A stretch of DNA of 64,000 bases from Candidatus Brachybacter algidus (lineage in GTDB: Bacteria > Bacteroidota > Bacteroidia > Chitinophagales > Saprospiraceae): positions 1-64,000 of the forward strand of contig JADJSK010000012.1 in the NCBI GenBank assembly GCA_016711705.1, given 5' to 3'. Shown one piece after another: positions 35,481 to 44,204 of the stretch. Every line of letters begins with the position of its first letter. The first letter of the stretch is position 1. The position numbers were made by a program, and so were the translations under genes. Under the pieces are notes generated by a model that saw only the letters and a list, made by a program, of their open reading frames with translations, was not told the origin of the DNA and made no database searches.

Positions 35481-35711
35481 TTATTTGTTAAGTTTCACAT
35501 CTGAAACAGCCACGTCGTCATGTGTCAGTAATTGTTGAATCTCTTTATTGAACTTCAACTCGTCACTTTGTCTGATATTGTCTAACATGATCTTTGTCCT
35601 AATTCGCTGTTCATAGCTATTTACCATATTGATTGTAAGACCAGTCTGATGTTGGGCGACTCCAATGATCGATAATTCTGGACCTTTCGGTAAATTCTGT
35701 TCTTTGTTCAT
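35481..35711 (-). CDS. 76-residue protein of unknown function in the met operon
   Basis: Starts at ATG 35711 and ends 24 bp before metX. The sequence looks protein-like: an N-terminal ELSIIGVAQHQTGLTINMVN, then a predicted helix (SYEQRIRTKIMLDNIRQSDE) and a charged second helix. No signal peptide, membrane segment or known domain is seen. The position between a SAM-I riboswitch and metX suggests a role or a leader function in methionine synthesis, but this is inferred only from context. Confidence 0.6.
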   Translation of the reverse strand: MNKEQNLPKGPELSIIGVAQHQTGLTINMVNSYEQRIRTKIMLDNIRQSDELKFNKEIQQLLTHDDVAVSDVKLNK

Positions 35712-35825
35712 GTTGTTAAATTTTAAAAAGTGAGGGTTGCGGAAAGACGCAATTGATAAATAATTATTACCTTGATCTGGTAAAGGAAAGTTTAATCCGG
35801 CATGTATGAAAAGTGGAAAAAACTA

Positions 35826-35861
35826 TTAGCCGAGAAGCCAACAGCAACAACAGCAGCACAT
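35826..35861 (-). CDS. 11-residue poly-cysteine leader peptide
   Basis: An ATG at 35861 opens a tiny ORF reading MCCCCCCWLLG, closed by TAA at 35826-35828. The six Cys codons are a mix of TGC and TGT. It lies ~110 bp downstream of the SAM-I aptamer and ~115 bp upstream of the 76-aa gene. Its start codon sits in the stem CACATC-gcttttct-GATGTG, and the stop of a preceding 12-codon ORF (MLNLYMHYTSLF, ATG at 35899) overlaps it as TGATG. A run of same-residue codons in a short leader is the pattern of ribosome-mediated attenuation, here with cysteinyl-tRNA as the likely signal. Translation is not proven. A chance CAG/CAA repeat read in this frame is the alternative. Confidence 0.6.
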   Translation of the reverse strand: MCCCCCCWLLG

Positions 35862-35972
35862 CAGAAAAGCGATGTGTAATGCATGTAAAGATTCAGCATG
35901 ATGTATGCTCAATGTGATAAGTCCAACCTTGTTTTTAAATAACTTTGTGTGTAACATTTTCTAAAAGTTTAA

Positions 35973-36096
35973 TTTATTATCCTCCGTCTTACATCGGAGT
36001 AGGAATTGGCACCTGTTTTCCAACCCCGTATTTTCGGGACTTTTAGTTGGTTGCCAGTGGGTCGTAGAGCCTATTCTCTCGCCACTTCTTAATAAA
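35973..36096 (-). promoter_or_regulatory. SAM-I (S-box) riboswitch
   Basis: On the minus strand the aptamer is closed by a perfect P1, TTTATTA (36096-36090) with TAATAAA (35979-35973). Inside are the conserved blocks ACTGGCAACC and GGTGCCAATTCCTAC, the P3 stem CCCGaaaataCGGG and a P4 CTCCGATGTAAGACGGAG. These match the SAM-I consensus and predict repression of the met genes when SAM is high. The expression platform is not resolved by eye and includes the poly-Cys leader downstream. A -7 element lies upstream at 36129-36136. Confidence 0.9.
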
Positions 36097-36128
36097 TTAA
36101 TACACACGATGGTGGTAATAATTTGAAT

Positions 36129-36136
36129 CAAAGGTA
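36129..36136 (-). promoter_or_regulatory. probable -7 element of the SAM-riboswitch transcript
   Basis: Minus-strand TACCTTTG matches TAnnTTTG about 33 bp upstream of the riboswitch P1. No clear TTTG box is found 19 bp further upstream. Confidence 0.45.
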
Positions 36137-36386
36137 AATTAATTTTTGAAACCTGTATGACTAAGTATTGCCGCAACTCGTTTATTAAGAATAAATTAAG
36201 AGTTCGTACAATTCTTTAACTCTTATTAAGTTTGTGTCAAAAGCTTTATTTTATTGACATTTGCAATATCAAAAACCATTATAAACTGCGCCTATTTCCA
36301 TTAAAAAAATTTTTAGAAAATTACTTTAACAAGATTATAAATCATTCAATACCATTAAAAAAGAAAAAATCATTGCTCAAAACTTT

Positions 36387-38441
36387 ATGTTTGCATCCAA
36401 TAACGGCATGATCGTAAACTCTATGTTTATTAAGGAAAATAGCACTTTTGATTTGAATCTCAGGAAAATCAACATTTCAGGAAGGTTGATTCATTCATGG
36501 CTGTTTTTTATACTGACACTCTGCTTTTCTACAGCACTTTTCTCCCAACCCGTCACTTCAGAAAAAGCCCGGGAAATCGCCGGTGATACACTTAACTTAC
36601 CTGACACTGCAAAAAACGACCTTTTACTGGACCTCTTCGACAATGACACGATAGAAGTTCAATTCGCATATTACAAAAATCTTCAGCTTATTCTTCCTTT
36701 TGATGACAGCCTGATTTCGCCCCAACTCCGCCAAATCGATGTAGCAAGACAATTTTCGCCAAACCTTTTTTCGCTTGGTAATACCGGTTCGCCGTCTATT
36801 TCCCCATTAATAAAACCTGAGCAGCGGGATGTGTTTGACATGGGCATTCATGCATTTGACGCATATAGTTTTACCTTTGATAATTTTAAGTTTTACAAAC
36901 CCCAAACACCTTACACCCATGTGCGATACGGCACCTCAACAGGTATCCGGGATGACAATGTTTTCGCCGGAACGTTAAGCAGAACTTTTGCCAAAAACCT
37001 CACGGTCAACGTCGATTACAAGCGATTTAATCAAGTCGGTGAATTTAATCATGACCGCAGTAGAAACACAAACTTTGCAGTCGGTTTCGAAAAAAGCCAT
37101 TGGAAAAACCGCTTTAAGACCCATCTCATCTATACATACAATCAATATCTTAGGGAAGAAAATGGCGGCATTCAATCCGACGCCAATTTATTACTGAATA
37201 ATAATGTACAGTCAAGCCGTCTTTCTACGCCCATTTTTACAGAATTGGCAGGGTCAAAATTGAAGTCTTGGGGAGTCCTATTGAATAGCGATCTCGCCTT
37301 GTTCAAAGGTGGGGACAGCTTGTCCAGGCTTTCCTCTGACAAAGGGTTACACCTGGGTTATGAGATCAGCTATAAGAAAGATGACGGTCTATACTATGAT
37401 ACACAAATCAATTCCTCTATAGACAGTGCATATTACAGAAATCTGAATACTGATAGTCGTGGTATTCGCAATAGTTACTACCACAATAATTTTAAAAACA
37501 CGGTATATCTTTCCGCCATAGGCAAAGAAAATAGTAGCAGTGGACAGGCAGACTACTTGAAAGCCGGCCTTTCTTATGAGCGGCACTTGCTGAAATATCA
37601 GCCTACGGACAGTTCGTTTTCTGTACTTAAGCTCATCGCAGATGGTCAGTGGGATCTTCCCGGAATCGCCGGCATCAGCGCTTCGGGATATTATGTACTT
37701 AATTCTCTGACTCCCATTTACAATATCGAAGGTCGGGCGAGTGGTAAAATAAATAAGATCCTCGATGCAGAAGTATGGTTAAATGTGCGGAACCTTCCTC
37801 CGGGATTCTTGTATCAGCACCTCAATCTCAATTCAGTCAAGGTCTATAACACCAATGGTGACAATATTTTTACCACTTATTTCGGCGGAAAAGTATTCAT
37901 TCCTTTCATTAATCTTGGTGTTTCTTTGCATCAGAACATCATCACGAATTATACTTACTTTGACAATAATTATAAAATGCAACAGGTCGGCGGGGCTACT
38001 TCCATCACTGGTGTACAAGCAAAATATGACTTAAAACTTGGTGTTTTCCATCTCGACAATGATGTTTTGTGGCAGGCGACCACTTCTACCCAAGTGCGCA
38101 TTCCGACTTGGGCGACGACTCATGCCGTCTATCTCGAGGCGAAGTTTTTTAAGAAAAAGTTGCTCATAAATGCCGGTGTGGATGTACGATATCTTTCAGC
38201 ATTTGATCGACAGGGATACAGTCCTGTGATATTAAATTTTTACAATGCAGATGGTGCCAATTCTTCTTCCATGTTCACTTACGACGCCTTCATTTCCTAC
38301 AAAATCCGCTTGCTCAGGGGCTTCGTTCGAGTGGACAACATCAACAACATTTATGACAAAAAAGCGCAGTACCAGATCGATCGATATCCGATAGATAAGT
38401 TTGCGATTAAGTTTGGGTTTGATTGGATATTTAATAATTGA
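36387..38441 (+). CDS. Porin_10-type putative outer-membrane porin
   Basis: A 684-residue protein with a signal sequence near residues 35-53 (SWLFFILTLCFSTALFSQ), so a start at residue 8 or 13 is possible. The rest is a long series of alternating hydrophobic beta-strands ending in the aromatic FGFDWIFNN, as in outer-membrane barrels. YVRYGTSTGIRDDNVFAGTLSRTF-type strands fit the Porin_10 family of Bacteroidota. Substrate is unknown. The stop codon is followed at once by a gggtaat run. Confidence 0.8.
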   Translation: MFASNNGMIVNSMFIKENSTFDLNLRKINISGRLIHSWLFFILTLCFSTALFSQPVTSEKAREIAGDTLNLPDTAKNDLLLDLFDNDTIEVQFAYYKNLQLILPFDDSLISPQLRQIDVARQFSPNLFSLGNTGSPSISPLIKPEQRDVFDMGIHAFDAYSFTFDNFKFYKPQTPYTHVRYGTSTGIRDDNVFAGTLSRTFAKNLTVNVDYKRFNQVGEFNHDRSRNTNFAVGFEKSHWKNRFKTHLIYTYNQYLREENGGIQSDANLLLNNNVQSSRLSTPIFTELAGSKLKSWGVLLNSDLALFKGGDSLSRLSSDKGLHLGYEISYKKDDGLYYDTQINSSIDSAYYRNLNTDSRGIRNSYYHNNFKNTVYLSAIGKENSSSGQADYLKAGLSYERHLLKYQPTDSSFSVLKLIADGQWDLPGIAGISASGYYVLNSLTPIYNIEGRASGKINKILDAEVWLNVRNLPPGFLYQHLNLNSVKVYNTNGDNIFTTYFGGKVFIPFINLGVSLHQNIITNYTYFDNNYKMQQVGGATSITGVQAKYDLKLGVFHLDNDVLWQATTSTQVRIPTWATTHAVYLEAKFFKKKLLINAGVDVRYLSAFDRQGYSPVILNFYNADGANSSSMFTYDAFISYKIRLLRGFVRVDNINNIYDKKAQYQIDRYPIDKFAIKFGFDWIFNN

Positions 38442-38444
38442 GGA

Positions 38445-38493
38445 GGGTAATGGGTAATGGGTAATGGGTAATGGGTAATGGGTAATGGGTAAT
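38445..38493 (+). repeat. tandem gggtaat heptamers after the porin gene
   Basis: About seven near-perfect gggtaat units beginning 3 bp after the porin stop codon. Confidence 0.85.
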
Positions 38494-38557
38494 TACAACA
38501 AAAATCATGACCAGATCATGACCATCTTATAAAATCTGCTTTCCATATACTCTTTAG

Positions 38558-38630
38558 CATAATGTCACCACCTTCGGGGTTTTTGTTATGACCTTTCAAT
38601 CGATGCTATAATAATTTCACCCCTTCAGAT
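38558..38630 (-). repeat. ~73-bp dispersed repeat, copy 6 (minus)
   Basis: Reverse orientation: cataatgtcaccaccttcggggt, variable middle, then ataatttcaccccttcag. Minus-strand reading gives the same parts as the 9.7-17.6 kb copies. Confidence 0.75.
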
Positions 38631-38659
38631 TGTCGCTTACATCATATTTTACCAATACA

Positions 38660-38930
38660 GTTATAGCGTCCTCGGCGCTTCTTTGACTCTTTGCGTGAAA
38701 TACTTTTTAGTTCTGAATGATCGGTGCAGCATTTGACATCTTGTCAAATCTCTCTGTGATCCTCAAAAAATGTATTATCAGAGTTTGATCTCAAAGTCAA
38801 GTCCTGAATTAGCTCAGTTATAAAATCAAAAACCTTTGTGAAACTCTGTGAAACAACCATTTTGGGTTCGCGCAAAGGTCGCAGAGGTAGATCCCGCAAA
38901 GGTCGCAAAGTTATAAAAATCATAACCCTA
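38660..38930. repeat. degenerate cgcaaaggtcgcaaag-type repeats
   Basis: No gene. Words such as ctctttgcgtgaaat, gtgaaactctgtgaaac and cgcgcaaaggtcgcagag recur and are relatives of the repeats at 837-1191 and 14,386-14,495. Confidence 0.55.
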
Positions 38931-38971
38931 TCTTGACATTCTTATTAAATCTGCGTTCAATTTCCTTTTAG

Positions 38972-39043
38972 CATAATGTCACCACCTTCGGGGTTTTGAT
39001 TATTACTAATTAATCGATACTATAATAATTTCACCCTTTCAGG
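38972..39043 (-). repeat. ~73-bp dispersed repeat, copy 7 (minus)
   Basis: Minus-strand reading gives an ACCC-tgaaa-GGGT hairpin, ggtgaaattattatag and accccgaaggtggtgacattatg. It ends about 25 bp beyond the stop of the M48 gene and is in that gene's orientation. Confidence 0.8.
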
Positions 39044-39067
39044 GTTTTCGTTTGCATCATATTTTTC

Positions 39068-39874
39068 CTATGGAAGGCTCGCTTTGAAAGCTGTGTAATT
39101 AGTTATTTCTTCAGAATTATTAATATTACCACCAGAACAACTTAGACTATTAGCCTCGTTTTTGATGGCCTCCACGCGGTTATCAGGATTGGGATGAGTA
39201 CTTAAAAACTGTGGAGGATTACTACTACCCATTGCGATTATTTTTTCAAAAAAATCTGCTGCACCTGCTGCCCTAAACTTTGTAGGACATAGGTATATAG
39301 AACTATACTTGTCCGCCTCGGATTCATTGACCCTACTAAATTTAAGACTAATCAATGATGCTGAAATTTGTGCCAATAATCCTGGATTTTCGCCCAATAA
39401 TACTGTTAATAATGTACTGATGCCATATTGTTTCGTCATGGCCTCTGTACTATGCCTTTTATCCGCATGAGCCATCTCATGACCCATCACACCTGCAAGA
39501 GAAGAGGCGTTGTCTAAATATTTGATCAACCCTGTGTAGATATAAATATACCCACCCGGAGTACAAAACGCATTCTGAGTAGTATCGTCTTTAATTATGT
39601 GAAGCTCCCAATTAAAATCATTCTTATGAGTAACCTGGCCGCTGGCTAGTATCTCATCCCTCATAGCATATAGATAATTATAGGCAGCAGCATTGGCGAC
39701 TGGATCCAAAATCGGAAATTGTGCCGGATCAGCGGCTATCTGAGCTGCTGTCTGCATCCCCAAATCTTTATCGTCCTGTATCGAAAATATATTGATGCCC
39801 TCATCCTTATTGCAGCTAAAGAATAGCGTCGTAGATAGTATTGTGGCAAAAATGTAAAACGAAAATCTTTTCAT
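39068..39874 (-). CDS. M48-family metalloprotease lipoprotein
   Basis: A 268-residue zinc protease with the HEMAHADKRHS active site (HExxH plus downstream ESEADKYSS Glu). The start at 39874 gives a lipoprotein signal (ATILSTTLFFSC, Cys21); the frame is open 7 codons further upstream. This places it in the periplasm on a lipid anchor, as in BepA/LoiP-type enzymes that process outer-membrane proteins. FCTPGGYIYIYTGLI is a conserved M48 strand. It has no operon partner. Confidence 0.88.
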   Translation of the reverse strand: MKRFSFYIFATILSTTLFFSCNKDEGINIFSIQDDKDLGMQTAAQIAADPAQFPILDPVANAAAYNYLYAMRDEILASGQVTHKNDFNWELHIIKDDTTQNAFCTPGGYIYIYTGLIKYLDNASSLAGVMGHEMAHADKRHSTEAMTKQYGISTLLTVLLGENPGLLAQISASLISLKFSRVNESEADKYSSIYLCPTKFRAAGAADFFEKIIAMGSSNPPQFLSTHPNPDNRVEAIKNEANSLSCSGGNINNSEEITNYTAFKASLP

Positions 39875-40396
39875 ATTAAAATTAATTGTGTGCATTTTGT
39901 AACATTGTTATTCAATTAAAAATGATGGGTAAAAATTACTATGGCTACCCCAATTTTCCAATTTGTTTTTAGATAAAACGAAATAAATATTGGCAAAAGT
40001 ACACATTTTAGCTTATTTGGTTTTCGGCAGATGGATTGATCGGGAGATTGGGTGATCAGATGATAAAGTGATCGGGTGATAAGAGCAGGCTGAACTTCTA
40101 GTTTTAGATCAGAGGCGATTATTTTAACAAACAAATGCTACGGAGCGTCGTCTAATGGCTCCAAGACATCTGACGGTTTAGGATAGCTTCCAAAATAAAG
40201 CGCAAAACATCCATTACACAGCAAAAGATTGAATAATTTTTGAATTGTTGATAAGGTAGCCGCCTACGGGGCAAGTTTTCATAGCATGGCGTTTGATTAC
40301 AAACAGGTAGGACCTATGGCCCAAAAATTCTCCTAGCATGGTAATTATTTTTTTGAAAATGGCACCTTTAATCCACAAATGATTGTGACGACAAAA
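39875..40396. other. repeat-containing spacer, no gene seen
   Basis: Upstream of the M48 gene lies a minus-strand TACTTTTG (39994-40001) that could be its -7 element. Further on are gggtgatc-type words (40036-40080) and a segment with gtaggacctatggccc and tcctagcatgg resembling the G/C-rich hairpin pieces after fabH. Confidence 0.45.
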
Positions 40397-41605
40397 TCAC
40401 ACCGCTTCCACCACGCCTTTCTTATCCAAAAATGGATGCCTATTCTCCCACTCTTCTCCTTCCTGTCTCGGACTCATACTATTGAACCAACGTCTGATCC
40501 ATGAGTTGCTGATACATAGAAAGGTAGAAAGATATTTTGGTTCACAACCGAGGCGAGCCTTCGCTTCCAGAGCAGTGCGGCCCATGATGAGCAACTTACA
40601 TCTACTCTCAATAGCTGTCTCCACACCGAAGAATAACATATTAAAATACAGATTGTGCTGTTTATTACTCTCGTAATCAAATCCAATGTAATACATATCC
40701 AGTGTGCCATTATATTGCCAAGCTGAATAAAATGCAATTAACTCACCGTCTTTGAAGAAGCCCCAGATCCTAAATGCCTTTTCGAAAGATTTTTTAAGCA
40801 TGGGCAGGTATGCCGCAGAAAGATAGCCAAGCCTTACTTGTTGATTATTGGCAACTTGATTGTATAATTTAAATATAGGGTCTTGGTGCTTTATCACCTC
40901 CTCCAGCGACATTTCACTTACAGACACCCCATTCATTTGGCTTCTGACTTTGCGATAGCGCTGGGCATATTTATGCTTTAATGCCTTTTCATAGTCTTTG
41001 ATCGAAGTCCATTCCGGATCGACCTTCATTTCCATTGAAATATCGTTGGGCATACGGATGAAATCCGGCTTCAAGTTCTGAAAATGGGTTACTAAATTCT
41101 GGGGTAGATCCTTGATAAGAAGCGCCTTTGCACGGGAATATTGCACACAGGCATCCATCATAGCAGCATAGATGGTATATGATTCATAAGCCCCTTTGGT
41201 CCTGGAATGAAAGGTCGAGATCTCATGATGAAATAAATGCCCGGCGACAAGTAACCTTGGACATAATACTCCGCAAATAGTCCTCCAAGCAGTTTTAGTT
41301 ATGAAAGGGAGATTTTCATCATTCAAGTGATATCTACAGACAGCTAACTGTTGAAAATAGGCAACAGCTATCAACTTTTCTCCATCAAAATATCCAACAT
41401 AGAGATGAGTAATATCCGGCAGTGCAGCTTTTTCAGCGAGTAAAAGAGTATTAGTTCTTAGAAAATGCTTTAATGGCAATATCGTATTCCATGCTTCTGG
41501 AAGTTCGTCCACATTGCGATATATTCTGACAGCAGAAGATGTTGACTTTACTCCGCAATACGATTTTCGTACAGGGACTATCTGATGCTGTGAAGATTTG
41601 GCCAT
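40397..41605 (-). CDS. GNAT/FemAB-like N-acyltransferase-type protein
   Basis: A 402-residue protein with two GNAT-like halves. Distinct strands and the segment LIAFYSAWQYNGTLDMYYIGFDYESNKQHNLYFNMLFFGVETAIES (about 295-340) match peptidoglycan-interpeptide or cyanophycin-type acetyltransferase-like proteins. No classical acetyl-CoA loop is obvious. Substrate is unknown. The start lies 6 bp after the stop of the downstream M50 gene's neighbour on the same strand, so co-transcription with the protease and acyl-CoA dehydrogenase is likely. Confidence 0.6.
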   Translation of the reverse strand: MAKSSQHQIVPVRKSYCGVKSTSSAVRIYRNVDELPEAWNTILPLKHFLRTNTLLLAEKAALPDITHLYVGYFDGEKLIAVAYFQQLAVCRYHLNDENLPFITKTAWRTICGVLCPRLLVAGHLFHHEISTFHSRTKGAYESYTIYAAMMDACVQYSRAKALLIKDLPQNLVTHFQNLKPDFIRMPNDISMEMKVDPEWTSIKDYEKALKHKYAQRYRKVRSQMNGVSVSEMSLEEVIKHQDPIFKLYNQVANNQQVRLGYLSAAYLPMLKKSFEKAFRIWGFFKDGELIAFYSAWQYNGTLDMYYIGFDYESNKQHNLYFNMLFFGVETAIESRCKLLIMGRTALEAKARLGCEPKYLSTFLCISNSWIRRWFNSMSPRQEGEEWENRHPFLDKKGVVEAV

Positions 41606-41611
41606 CTATAA

Positions 41612-42721
41612 TTACTTTTTTTGCCTTAACAGCTTCTTGTCTACCATGTTCTGGTAGAAAGTATATTTGTCAAGGATGCCACCCGGAATTCCATCTCTGA
41701 TCAAAAGACATAGATCAGTTTTTCCTTGTAGGAAAATATTATAACATTCCATCCATACAGCATTATGCGATATTGAAATAACAGCATTCAGCTCGAGGTT
41801 ATCCAATGTCACATAAGGGTCAGGACTCGCCAGGATCTGCTCCCTGCTGATGCTTCCGAGGACATTTCCATCTTTATAAACCGGAAAAAATGGTTGCTGG
41901 GTATAATTCAATAATTCTCTGGCATTTGTGACTTTATCATCATGCTGAAAATATTGAAAGTCAGACAGCCCCAGCCCTTCAATCGTCGTGCTTTGGAGGA
42001 TAGATTCCGCTTTCGTCTGACGATATTCCATGTAGGCTCCCTGAAATATAAAGATTCCAATCAGTGCTAAAATAAAGTTCCCGGAATATAATCCTAGTCC
42101 AATAAATGCCAAACTGCATACCTGGCCAATACGTGCTGCGATCAATGTGGCTGTAACTTTCTTCCATTTCATGGCAAGTAATGCCCTCAGCACCCTTCCT
42201 CCATCCAGTGGAAAAACAGGAAGCAAATTAAATATGATCAATGTAACATTGACCACCATCAAAACACTGAAGAATTTTATTGGATTGCCATTGAAAAAAT
42301 ACAAGTTTTCATCAATATGAAATATAGGATTCACACCCATTCCAACATATAGCACAAGAAAGATGATAGTTGCAATGACGACATTTACTGCCGGTCCAGC
42401 CAGTGCTACCACAAGTTCCTGAATTGGTTTATCGGGCATTTTCATGAGTCGGGCTATTCCCCCAAGTGGTGTAAGTATAATATCCAGTGTTTTTACACCA
42501 TATCTACGCGCCGCCAAAGCATGTCCGTATTCGTGCAAAACGACACACAAAAATAAACTGAGGATAAAAAGGCCGAACCACAAAGCTCCCGCCACACCCA
42601 TATTATCTGTATAACCGGTGTAGATGACATAAAAGATAATATAACCGAACGACCAGTGGATTTTTACAGGGATATCAAAGTATCTACCGACGGATAAAGA
42701 ACCTTTTTCAAATATGGCCAA
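41612..42721 (-). CDS. site-2 protease family (M50) membrane metalloprotease
   Basis: A 369-residue intramembrane protease. HEYGH (63-67) in the second membrane segment and NLLPVFPLDGGRVL provide the zinc ligands. About six membrane segments are followed by a C-terminal CBS-like pair (residues ~250-360) that may bind a nucleotide. Such proteins cleave membrane-bound anti-sigma factors or other regulators. The actual substrate is unknown. It lies 6 bp from the GNAT-like gene and 20 bp from the acyl-CoA dehydrogenase, which suggests one transcript. Confidence 0.87.
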   Translation of the reverse strand: MAIFEKGSLSVGRYFDIPVKIHWSFGYIIFYVIYTGYTDNMGVAGALWFGLFILSLFLCVVLHEYGHALAARRYGVKTLDIILTPLGGIARLMKMPDKPIQELVVALAGPAVNVVIATIIFLVLYVGMGVNPIFHIDENLYFFNGNPIKFFSVLMVVNVTLIIFNLLPVFPLDGGRVLRALLAMKWKKVTATLIAARIGQVCSLAFIGLGLYSGNFILALIGIFIFQGAYMEYRQTKAESILQSTTIEGLGLSDFQYFQHDDKVTNARELLNYTQQPFFPVYKDGNVLGSISREQILASPDPYVTLDNLELNAVISISHNAVWMECYNIFLQGKTDLCLLIRDGIPGGILDKYTFYQNMVDKKLLRQKK

Positions 42722-42741
42722 TGTGCTTGTTTTATTGTGAA

Positions 42742-43911
42742 CTATACAACGTTGAGCGGTACATATAGTTCACCATTGATGATGCCGCGGGCGATGACAA
42801 GTTTCTGTATCTCACTAGTTCCTTCATAGATCTGTGTGATCTTGGCGTCGCGCATGAGTCTTTCCACATGATATTCTTTTACAAAACCATAGCCTCCATG
42901 AACCTGCACTGCTTCCACCGTATGTTTCATAGCAGCATCTGAGGCGAAGAGTTTCGCCATACTTGCAGAGATAGTATAATCCAGGCCATTGTCCTTCATC
43001 CATGCTGCGCGATGAACCATTAATCTGGCTGCTTCAATATCTGTAGCCATATCCGCCAATTTAAAGGCGATGACCTGATGCTGATATATTTCTTTACCGA
43101 ATGATTTTCTTTCCTTGGAATATGCAGTAGCTAGTTCAAATGCTCCGGCAGCGATGCCCAATGCCTGTGAAGCAATACCAATCCTACCTCCGGATAAGAC
43201 TTTCATGGCAAATTTGAAACCAAACCCATCTTCTCCGATCCTATTTTCCTTAGGTACTTTGACATCGTTGTACATGATGGTGTGTGTATCTGATGACCTG
43301 ATGCCGAGTTTGTCCTCTTTTGCACCGATCTCAACTCCTTCCCAATCTGTCTCAACGATGAATGCGTTGATCCCTCTGTGTTTTTTCTCCACATCAGTCT
43401 GAGCGATGACTAAATGAATTTTTGATGAACCGCCACTTGTGATCCAGTTTTTGATACCATTCAACAGATAATGGTCACCCATATCAACAGCTGTAGTTCT
43501 CTGACTTGTCGCATCACTTCCGGCTTCGGGCTCACTGAGACAAAAAGACCCAATTATTTCTCCGGAGGCAAGTCTTGGTAAATATTTTCTTTTTTGCTCT
43601 TCTGTTCCATACTCTTCAAGACCCCAGCATACCAGGGAGTTATTGACAGACATGATGACACTGCAGCTGTTATCAACTTTGGATATTTCTTCCATAGCGA
43701 GTACATAACTGATCGTATCCAGTCCGCTCCCGCCATATTCCGGAGAGACCATCATGCCCAGAAAGCCCATTTCGCCCATTTTCTGGACAAATTCTTTAGG
43801 AAATATCATTTTTGTGTCCCGCTCTATCACTCCGGGGAGGAGTTCTTTTTGAGCGAATTCTCTAGCAGCTTCTTTAACTGCCATATGTTCATCTGAAAGT
43901 GTAAAAATCAT
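42742..43911 (-). CDS. short/medium-chain acyl-CoA dehydrogenase
   Basis: A 389-residue FAD flavoenzyme oxidising acyl-CoA to trans-2-enoyl-CoA with an electron-transfer flavoprotein as acceptor. The catalytic Glu is in QIYEGTSEIQKLVIAR near the C-terminus. CLSEPEAGSDATSQRTTA and NGIKNWITSGG bind FAD and substrate. The family is close to butyryl-CoA dehydrogenases, though chain length is not fixed by sequence. It is first in the minus-strand unit with the M50 and GNAT-like genes. Confidence 0.9.
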   Translation of the reverse strand: MIFTLSDEHMAVKEAAREFAQKELLPGVIERDTKMIFPKEFVQKMGEMGFLGMMVSPEYGGSGLDTISYVLAMEEISKVDNSCSVIMSVNNSLVCWGLEEYGTEEQKRKYLPRLASGEIIGSFCLSEPEAGSDATSQRTTAVDMGDHYLLNGIKNWITSGGSSKIHLVIAQTDVEKKHRGINAFIVETDWEGVEIGAKEDKLGIRSSDTHTIMYNDVKVPKENRIGEDGFGFKFAMKVLSGGRIGIASQALGIAAGAFELATAYSKERKSFGKEIYQHQVIAFKLADMATDIEAARLMVHRAAWMKDNGLDYTISASMAKLFASDAAMKHTVEAVQVHGGYGFVKEYHVERLMRDAKITQIYEGTSEIQKLVIARGIINGELYVPLNVV

Positions 43912-43979
43912 TGATTGTCGTATTGATAAATAAAAAAATTGGATGTCAAATATCTGACGTTATATGACAATAAGCTGCG

Positions 43980-44010
43980 CAAATGTATGATTTAAAAAGG
44001 ATTGTTACAA
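43980..44010 (-). promoter_or_regulatory. promoter of the acyl-CoA dehydrogenase unit
   Basis: Minus-strand TTG (44010-44008), a 20-bp spacer, then TACATTTG (43987-43980), matching the Bacteroidota -33/-7 consensus about 70 bp upstream of the start codon. Confidence 0.6.
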
Positions 44011-44204
44011 TAGTAAGGTCATTTTTCAATAATTTATAGAAATCTGTAAGAAGTAATGAATTATCCTAAAATCTATTAATTAATTCATAAAATCCTTTAA
44101 AAATAAAGCATTTCACTTGAATAATCATTTTCTTCCAAATTCCGAAGCCATCTTTTTCTATCTTTATGCGTTATAGTAGCAATATAAAATAAATTATTCG
44201 TGCG

